The notes under the pieces: model-generated | What the model saw: the letters and a program-made list of their open reading frames with translations, nothing else | What the model was told of the DNA's origin: nothing | The model's database searches: none | Source: Channallabes apus | Lineage: Eukaryota > Chordata > Actinopteri > Siluriformes > Clariidae | Assembly: GCA_030522415.1 (NCBI GenBank) | Contig: CM060127.1 | Location: forward strand, 9,757,207-9,821,206 | DNA: 64,000 nucleotides | Direction: 5' to 3' | Position numbers and translations under genes: made by a program | In this document: piece by piece, positions 56,746 to 64,000 of the stretch | How the letters are laid out: each line of letters opens with the position of its first letter | How positions within the stretch are numbered: position 1 is the stretch's first letter

Positions 56746-57170
56746 TTACACTGTAACAAATTGCTGTAGTTTTCACAGCAAAATTATACAGAAACTTACT
56801 GTTTCGCCATTTTACAATTTATTGCTGTAATTTGCAATGCATTATGGGTTATACAGGGTTTTACAAGTGTTAACTGTATATTTCACTGTTAGCTGGAATT
56901 AATTTACAGGTAGGAGGTGCTTTCACTGTATCTTTAATATTTTTACAAGAATTTACTGTGCTGTAAATTTATTTATGGTATTGCGCGGGCTGATATCGTT
57001 TGAAATCTGGGGGACTGAAACACAGCGACAACATCTGAAGATAAACGGCAAGTTCAATTAAATTTACTTTCATACGTATTAAATATTTCTTTTAATGTAA
57101 GGTAATTCATATATATTTATATAACGTTATATAAGTTTTATCAGGGTATTCTCTCTAAACGTTATGTTTA

Positions 57171-57400
57171 GGTATTTTGTAAAGGGATGTGTAGTTAACT
57201 TTATTTATCTGTTGCTTCAGGTGAGGAGGAGAAATGCGATGCGCGTCGTTTCAGAAAGCAGCTTAAACTAAAAGGTAAATCGTTATCGTCATGTTAATGT
57301 TGATATATGCTGCAGTTTGTTAGCTTTATTTGCCTTTGCTTTCTAGAGAGTATTTGTAGTTTGGCAGGCACAGCATTGCTATTGAAGTGTTTTAATTAAT
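57171..57400 (+). repeat. exon-like cassette, unit 1
   Basis: Unit 1 has ttttgtaaagggatgtgtag, ttaactttatttatctgttgcttcag (a good acceptor, ending 57220), a 54-nt segment to 57274, and aaaag/gtaaatcg (a good donor). The sequence after the donor (ttgatatatgctgcagtttg, gagagtat) is repeated in unit 2. Exon status is inferred from the signals only. Confidence 0.5.
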
Positions 57401-57490
57401 TTAAATTTATGTTACATGAAGTGCTCAGTTGTCTTTGCTGTTGAAAAACGTAAATATTAACATCTCTGGATGAGTTTCTCTGAAACCTTA

Positions 57491-57670
57491 AGTATATTTT
57501 GTAAAGGAATGTGTCGTTAACTTCTTTTTTTTTTTTTTATAATTTTTTTTGTCAGGCAAGCCGAAACATCACGGAAGCAAAAGGTAAAAACGTAACGTCA
57601 CGCCGGTGTTGATGAATGCTGCTTTTTGTTACCGATTTATTCGCCTTACTCTCGATAGAGTATTATTGAA
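57491..57670 (+). repeat. exon-like cassette, unit 2
   Basis: Unit 2 repeats the order: ttttgtaaaggaatgtgtcg, ttaac, a T-rich tract and gtcag (acceptor, ending 57555), a 28-nt segment to 57583, then aaaag/gtaaaaacg (donor) and ttgatgaatgctgctttttg. The donors of the two units are 309 bases apart. The segments between acceptor and donor differ more than the flanks. Confidence 0.5.
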
Positions 57671-58276
57671 ATAATTGCATATAAAGAGACACAACATATA
57701 GACTGAAATGCTGACCATTTTTATTTTTAGGCAAACAGTTCCTTTAACTTTTATTCAACTATTTTTATAAGTTTTTCTGTAGTTGAAAGAGTAAAATTAT
57801 GTTACCAGTGACAGTGCTGAAGTGTTGTCAGGTGTCAGCGTTAATAAACAGTTTTCATACAACAGCTTTGAATTTGAGTGATTATTTTTCAAAATCTTTG
57901 TTTTAATGCATTTACATCAGTATAATAGTAAAGTACAGTTACAGTTAAAATAGTTATTTACAGGAATTTCATAGTAAAAATGTTACAGCTAAATCTTGGC
58001 TTTTGTTGAATTCACAGGATTTTATTGGCAACTTTTGTTGCAAGGCAAGTACTGCAATTTAGCGGGATTACAAAAAAAAAACCTTTAATGCCTTTTTACA
58101 AGTTTAATTTTATAATCATGAAAAAAAATACTGTATTCTGCAAACATCAATTTACTGTAAATTCCTAAGCAGTATTATACTATAATCCATTTTACAGCAA
58201 TTAACGGCTATTTTACAGGATTTTATTGGCAACTTTTTTGCCAGTAAATTATTGTAAATTTGTTCTTTACAGTGTA

Positions 58277-59908
58277 CAATCAATAATACCAACAGTTTAA
58301 TGGTACATTGAGTATGTACTGTAGTCCATAACAACTAGAAAAACTAAGTTATGAGGTATAATGATTCAAATGATCAAAAAGACAAATGCATTTGACAAAA
58401 TGGGGTAAAGGAAAGGGGTTAGGATAAAGTAGGGGGGTGGGGCAATAGAATGGCGTTGAGTGAGGGGCAATGGGGAATGCTGCTGTACATTTTTGCATTG
58501 ATTGCCAAATGCATCTGTTCTTTCTGTTCACCCAAAGCTGTTGTCCACTAGATGCCACTATAAACCTGATTTACAGTACATTCAGCATACAAACATGTGC
58601 ATACAAAATTTTAGCTTTTGCAATTTTGTTTACCTTTTGTTTAAATTGCCAATTTATTACATATTTGAGCTTCTGAATCAATCCCAAGACAGTTGTTATA
58701 GTCAACATCGAGTTTTTTTTTTGTTACTCATTTCATCATATCAAATCTAAAGTTATTAAATAGGTCACTCAAGTCTGACTTGAGATCAAGTAATGTGACT
58801 CGAGTCCACACCTCTGTTGTAAAGTGTACTAAGTTGAAACCATGAAAATAAAACATAATGATGCATCACAATGTCAACATTGTGTGGCGGTCTTTAAACA
58901 GAATAGCTTCAACAAAATTAAATCATGTCACCTCTTTTAAATGATTTTGAATGATTTCATCAATATGAATGCATTTTTAATCACGTCCACCAATGCTCAT
59001 GAGGCTCCACCTCCAAGATGTACAAAATGAGTGATGTGAGGCAAAGCTAAAAAAAATAAACAATCTGGACTCAAAGTTCACTTTCCAAAAGAGGTTTTCT
59101 CAGCAACATTTGCTGAAGCCACAGCTTAAAGCCCTTTTTAAAAGGTTTACTGTACCTATTTTCAAGGTTGGCTGGAGCTTTTTGCAAAGGAATACATTCA
59201 TATGTACAGTATGCAGTAAATAAATACATTGTTAAACCCAGTTAAGTTAAAAAAAATTATGTTATAGTAAACAAATCAATAACCATGATAATAGTCATCG
59301 TTCTTCAAGTTCTTCAGATGTTCAACAATGTTGTTCCTGGAATTTCACTAGGCTGGCCTATCATGAGCAGATTTTTTAAAATTTTTCTCTTCAAAAAGAC
59401 CTCTGGCATAAGTGACAATGAAGGACTGTATTGGACTGCAACAAAGTTTAATAAGGTAGTGCATGTCAGAGTAAATCCACATGAAAATGTACAAGTTGTC
59501 CTTCCTTGTAGCACTCTTCGTACAGTAGGTACGAACCAGTGCATACCAGGAACTCAACATGGACCAACGAGCACGAGAACACCATAAAACCATGTTCTTC
59601 AGCACCACGGCCAGCTCCACATCTTATTCAAGAGGAGCCCTCAACTCTCCAGGGCAGGCAGCACATTACTTCCAACTATCTTAGTCATTGGCCAGCCATG
59701 CAGTACTTGAGTGAGAAGCGAGGCTTACTGTAGGTGTGAAACGCATGCCTGTTGTGTCTTTCTACACTTTAAGAGACTGGCTGTGCTGGAAACTCTCCAT
59801 AGAGCACACTATCAATGAAGGGCCAAAACCAGGCTTAGATTATCCCTTCTGGTGCCTCATTTTCAGCCTCCATCACTTACTATGGTAGTAAGGAAGTACT
59901 TAGTATTG
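58277..59908. other. unrecognised noncoding DNA
   Basis: A fragment at about 58763-58815 (cactcaagtctgacttgaga and gactcgagtccacacctctg) looks like the end of a dispersed fish repeat. The 100-codon frame 59285-59587 has no domain I recognise. Confidence 0.4.
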
Positions 59909-60111
59909 CCCAGCACAGTGGTGTAGTGGTTAGCCCTTTCACCTTGTACCTCCCTGGTTCAAGTTAAAATCCCAGGCAGGCTCAATTCCTGTCTCTGTGT
60001 TCATGGAGTTTTCATCTTCTCCCTGTGCTTGGTTGGTTTCCTCTAGGTACTTTGGTATTCTCCCACAGTCCAAAGACATGCAGATTAGGCTAATTGGCAT
60101 TCCCAAATTCC
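59909..60111 (+). mobile_element. SINE C copy, 3'-truncated
   Basis: Starts agcacagtggtgtagtggtt and continues through tctccctgtgcttggttggt and ctcccacagtccaaagacat to aattggcattcccaaattcc, where it stops. The second half is missing. Confidence 0.85.
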
Positions 60112-60228
60112 TATAAAAACATATAGGAAAGAAAACATGGATGGACCTGACTGCATATTGCACTAAAATGTTTCTGAGGAAAATTAGACATTTCACCAGT
60201 GAGTGTCTCCCTATACCATATTACCATG

Positions 60229-60230
<2 letters not shown>

Positions 60231-60267
<37 letters not shown>

Positions 60268-60268
60268 T
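60231..60268. repeat. (CT)n microsatellite
   Basis: About 15 CT units, then cactctct. Confidence 0.95.
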
Positions 60269-61599
60269 TGCCATGCTCTGTGTCTTACCTACTGTCATCC
60301 AGCTTATTGCAAAATCTCGCCCCTGGAATTCAGTGTGTAGCAGCGTATAAATAATGCTCAAATTCTAATTCTCATTAATCTTACACATAGCCTAATGCGC
60401 TGTGCTCGTTTGGTCTTATGAGTACTACAGTATAATGCAAACTTCATTACAGTAGCAAGGACCTTAAGACTGCTGTAGCCAATATAACCCATCCATTTGT
60501 TTTAAGAGATGATCCATCAAAAAATTGCAGCTTCTGGAACTGAAAAGATCCTCCCTGGTTTGTGGTTGAAACGAAAACCAAATCTAAATGCAATCAGAGA
60601 TCTAAGAGCGTGAAGCTAGACAAAACAGCCTTCCTCCACATTCTCTGATTCAATATCTCATTAATAATTCTTTCTGTCAAAACTCTAGGCGGTTCAGAGG
60701 GTCCATTGGTAGTCTAAACATCTCCAAGTGCAACCTTAGATTCAAAGTAACAATTAATGTAATATGAGCTTTGTGGTTTAAAATAAGGGAGTCATTCTGA
60801 ATCGTCTTGTGTAACATGTAGTCTGTTGCGGCTCAGGGAGATCTTGTGTCTTCTTCCAGAATAGATGAAACAGTCTTTTAGGGGCTCCACAGTGTCCCAG
60901 AGACTCAGTGAAGTGTGCGAGGCAATACAGACTCAAGGAAGTGTTTAAAAGTAAGAGGACTTGAACGTGCCCCCCAGTGGTTTTTATACAGACGGAGTTT
61001 CTCAACCGGAGCACCTCTTGTCAACTGTCGCCAGAATAATAGGCTGCATCAGGAATCTTAACAGAGTGTTCAGCTGGCACAATGCAACCACTATATGTGT
61101 GTAGGTGTTGTTCTCTCTCTGCGACAAATGCAATGCATCGTGTGCAGCTGAAATTCTTTCAAAATTTGCTGTCGTTCAGGTTTCAGTTACATCAGGGTGT
61201 GTATTATCCCGTATCATGCTTCGTTCTTATCACAATATCTAGCCAGCACACATTGCCCAGCGAGGCAGCACCTCTGTCTGAGACATTTATTAAGAACCAG
61301 AGTGAGGAGAATTATCACATCATTGCCTTCCTCTTCTTCCTTTTCCTTTCTCTTCTTCCTCCTCGTGACATGAGGAACTCGCTTTCCTAATTACCGTAAG
61401 ATTTCAGAATCATGTCCGACCAAATTCGGTGAGATGCTTCTAAATTAAGCCTCCCTGTATTACTCTGACATCGACGTTAGTCTAAAGTTTCTACATCAAC
61501 GATTTCTGAGGATGAACTCGAAATACCAAGCACTTTTAAATATTGATTAGTGGCCAGAGATCAAGAGCTCTGAAGATCAAGCCATACAATTCACTATGG
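60269..61599. other. unrecognised noncoding DNA
   Basis: A CT-rich run at about 61325-61366 gives a leucine- and phenylalanine-rich frame (61082-61390) that I do not consider coding. Confidence 0.45.
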
Positions 61600-61920
61600 A
61601 AGTTTCATGACAAGGCCATGCAGATGGGGGCCCTTTTATTAAAATGGATCCGAGCAATTGGCAATTAAAGAGGGAAGTAGCCAATTTTAGATTTACCTTT
61701 CCATGAGAGCGAGCAAAATGTCAAACTGCACCGCAAATTCGATTTGGTCCAACCCGAGCGCATTTGAATGCACAGCACATTTTATGCAGAAGTACAAACA
61801 GCACGTGCACCAAAGTTGTTTTTCTATTGGGCTCACGTTTTACACTGACCTTTCTTGATTGAGTGTAATAGCATACAGAGCAAATGTAAAAAGGTCAACG
61901 GTACAGACAGCTTTAATGGT
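61600..61920. other. candidate conserved noncoding element
   Basis: Complex, repeat-free sequence with dense AT-rich factor-site words in a mixed background: cccttttattaaaatgg, gcaattggcaattaaagagg, gcatttgaatgcaca, attgagtgtaat. This look is common in deeply conserved vertebrate enhancers. There is no open frame. The call is inference from composition only. Confidence 0.35.
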
Positions 61921-62360
61921 GTAATTGGCATTTTTTTTTCTCCCAGAGTGCTTGTGAAAGAGTATGTGGAACACCCTGTAAAAATTAAATAAAGAAATAT
62001 GTCATTGTAGGGTTACGATTTGTGTAGGGTTAATGACATGTTTGAAGACAGCTTTTTAAGAAACCCATAGTGGATATTTAATCTTTTAGACTCCCAAAGC
62101 ATGACAGGAAATAAATGAGAGAGTGAGAGTAGGAGGGTTGTTTGTTTAAGGCTCAAATCTATTCAGAATGGTCCAAAATAGAGCCACCATTATAAACAGA
62201 TCAGGATCAACATCTTCTTACAGGTTTCTCACAAGGTGGCATTGTTGCTCCTCTAGTGTATGACATGTTCATGTCCCTGTACTATTCCATTTATGTCATA
62301 TTTCTGACAGATTTTTAACAAATAATAAATTGTCAGTTAGATTTCTACCACAATAACATC
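61921..62360. other. unrecognised noncoding DNA
   Basis: Nothing recognised. Confidence 0.45.
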
Positions 62361-62427
62361 CACAATAATAATAATAATAATAATAATAATAATTATTATT
62401 ATTATTAGTATTATTAGTATTATTATA
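62361..62427. repeat. (AAT)n followed by (ATT)n, self-complementary
   Basis: Ten or so AAT triplets run directly into ATT triplets with agt interruptions, so the tract can fold back on itself. Confidence 0.9.
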
Positions 62428-62660
62428 TTTTGTGCCAGGTTGCCACTAATTGGACCCTTGGGCAAGACCCTTTCCTATGCCCATATACCCCAGCCACGTA
62501 TTGCATGGCATGGCATCCTTAGAGCTATTCCCAGGAAGGAAGAGCATCCAGTGTAAAACCTGTACCAACAATTTCCAATATCAAATAATTCAATGTGGTG
62601 ACCCAAAGATAAGGAAACAGCCCAAGGACAAAAACGCAATAAGAAGTACTGTAGAAGAAG
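62428..62660 (+). mobile_element. DANA-type SINE fragment with triplet tail
   Basis: It keeps gtgccaggttgccactaatt, gacccttgggcaagaccc, gaagagcatccagtgtaaaa and tcaatgtggtgacccaaag, in the usual order but with changes. It ends in the GAA/GAT tract at 62657-62703. Confidence 0.6.
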
Positions 62661-62711
62661 AAGAAGAAGAAGAAGATGATGATGATGATGATGATGATGA
62701 TGAAAAAGAAG
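62657..62711. repeat. (GAA)n(GAT)n triplet tract
   Basis: About seven GAA and nine GAT triplets at the SINE tail. The plus-strand frame 62450-62767 reads a Glu/Asp run here, and minus-strand frames read His or Ile runs. All are translations of the tract. Confidence 0.9.
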
Positions 62712-62884
62712 AGGAACTGAATGTCCATTTGCATTCAAATGGAGATTTTCATATTCAAGATTCATGATGCGCTTTAAAGGTCTCATGTTTTGCACTTTTT
62801 GAAAAACTACTTAACACAGGCCTCAGCAGTGCCACAAAGTCTGTCTGTTACTCCTCCAGCTGAAATCCCCCCTCAGATGCATTT

Positions 62885-63350
62885 ATATACACTATATGGA
62901 CCATCGTATTTGGCCAAAATTGTTGTGTTTCAATCAGGTGTTTCAATCAGGTCCCCTATCCCCAGTGAAGTACAATCTTAATGCTTCAGCATATCAAGAC
63001 AATCTTGGGCAATGCTATGCTTCAAATTTGTAGTAAAAGTTTAAAGAAGGGCATTTTCTATTCCAACACGACTGTGCCCAAACTAGGGATTGATGAATTC
63101 AGTGTGGAAGAACTTAACTGGCCTGCACAGAGCTCTGACCTCAACCCCATCAAGCGCCTTTGGGATGAACTGGAAGGAAGATTATCAGTGACCTCATACT
63201 GTAAATGCTCTACAAAACAAATGGGCACATATTCCCACAGAAACACTCCAAAATCTTGTGGTCGGCCTTCCAACCCGTCCAAGAAGAATGGAACCTGTTA
63301 TAGCTGCAAAAGGAGGAACACATTACATATTGACGTGTATGTACAGTATT
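62885..63350 (+). pseudogene. Tc1-like transposon relic, catalytic Glu changed
   Basis: The left end (tatacactatatggaccatc) is a Tc1 terminal repeat after TA. The only coding part is C-terminal: the frame from 62981 reads FSVEELNWPAQSSDLNPIK and RLWDELEGRL, where the family has NPIE; the catalytic Glu is Lys. The second-Asp region is damaged and frameshifted at about 63056-63095. Further on, cacagaaacactccaaaatc and tgttatagctgcaaaagg match the family end. The 176-codon frame 62981-63511 is mostly chance extension past this. Confidence 0.75.
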
Positions 63351-64000
63351 TGAATACTGCTTGTCCATATAATGTACCTCAAACTCCCTCTGTTTTACTC
63401 CTCTGTTTTACAAATATGCATTTCACAGCCCATCAGAGAACTGCAGAGCTGAGAGGGAAGACTTCTTTCCAAAAACTCATCTTTCCAAAAATGACTACAA
63501 AGCAAATTTAGCATGATAGGACCTCTTTAAATTTGCACTGTACTAAAATAAATAAATAAAAAAATGAAACTGACTAGGACTGAACATGTGCCAGGCTTTT
63601 GTTGGTACATCACAGATCCAACCAGAATCCAATATGCAAATAGGTTAAAATCACTTCAAGTCTGGTTCTTGATCAGTATATAATCGTTCATATGATTCTG
63701 TTTTGAGTGACTTTAACAACTGTAGTGAAATTTTTTAATGCATCTGTATATGTTAATTAGTACATATTAGCAATAATGAAAATACATGATAGAACATGAT
63801 ATATACTGTAAGATGTTTTAGTGTAATCATTATCATTTAATTTATTCGGGGTAGTAGTTTACTTCCTATTTAAGACAGATATTTAACACACATTACCTTA
63901 TCAATGCAGAAGCATACATAATTCATAGCATAATTCATATTTCAATAGCTCCTGATGCTGTCAGTATGAAAAGTAAAACAAGGTACAGAAGTCTGAGTGA
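63351..64000. other. unrecognised noncoding DNA
   Basis: AT-rich sequence with no recognisable element up to the window end. Confidence 0.5.

Larger units (their letters stand above)
56746..58276. mobile_element. DNA-transposon-like element with acactgtaa ends and exon-like cassettes
   Basis: The left end, acactgtaacaaattgctgt, and the right end, ttgttctttacagtgt, are inverted and rich in tttacagt words, like abundant fish elements with CACTGTAA ends. Subterminal regions repeat the words ttactgta and ttttacag many times. The centre (57000-57680) differs and contains two tandem units with splice-like borders, annotated below. I could not confirm a target duplication, so the borders are approximate. 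No transposase frame remains. Confidence 0.6.

Noticed and set aside
62450..62795. acidic Glu/Asp-run protein or His-run protein
   Set aside because: Translations of the GAA/GAT tract at a SINE tail.
62981..63511. 176-codon frame as a gene
   Set aside because: Only part is Tc1 transposase remnant; the rest is chance read-through after a frameshift.
1..64000. CRISPR array, operon, riboswitch or other prokaryotic feature
   Set aside because: Tandem repeats are simple microsatellites or SINEs; all other evidence points to a fish nuclear genome.

Overview
The window reads as a repeat-rich, gene-poor stretch of a teleost fish genome; a catfish or other ostariophysan is plausible but not shown. 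I found no host protein-coding exon, rRNA, tRNA gene or CRISPR array. Vertebrate and fish character comes from CA/GA/AT microsatellites, V-SINE and DANA/Mermaid-type SINEs, other tRNA-headed SINEs, several fish Tc1 families, hAT elements, a Ty3/gypsy relic and an RTE/Rex-type LINE 3' end. The DNA is AT-rich, with no operon organisation and no long open frame apart from one transposase.

Layout. 0-4.7 kb: an 835-bp hAT derivative with a perfect 8-bp target duplication and an LTR-like promoter block inside; a LINE 3' end; a V-SINE nested in another SINE; a broken mariner transposase. 4.7-11 kb: mostly unrecognised DNA, DANA-like and other SINEs, a candidate conserved noncoding block near 8.5-8.9 kb. 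11-14 kb: a minus-strand Tc1 relic, then a 1,559-bp hAT derivative carrying two different decayed BED fingers. 14-26.8 kb: SINEs and Tc1 relics in otherwise unrecognised DNA. 26.85-29.96 kb: the centrepiece, an apparently intact 1.6-kb Tc1 element (333-aa transposase with D146, D237, E272) inserted at a TA in the terminal repeat of a broken sibling copy. 30-43 kb: many copies of one tRNA-derived SINE (here SINE C), a 383-bp CACT/CACC array and another Tc1 relic. 43.0-43.75 kb: a 155-nt, almost perfect stem-loop between direct repeats. 45-50 kb: a hAT MITE nested in SINE C, more SINEs and Tc1 remnants. 50.2-52.4 kb: a collapsed gypsy element. 53-55 kb: two Tc1 relics. 56.7-58.3 kb: a DNA-transposon-like block with TIR-like ends and a tandemly duplicated exon-like cassette. 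58-64 kb: mostly unrecognised DNA, a candidate conserved noncoding block near 61.6-61.9 kb, and a Tc1 relic whose catalytic Glu has become Lys.

How it works together. The only open frame likely to make a functional protein is the Tc1 transposase at 27413-28414. Almost everything else is substrate or debris: non-autonomous SINEs and MITEs that depend on enzymes encoded elsewhere. Nested insertions with readable target duplications give a local order of events. SINE family letters (A, C, D) are labels made for this window only.
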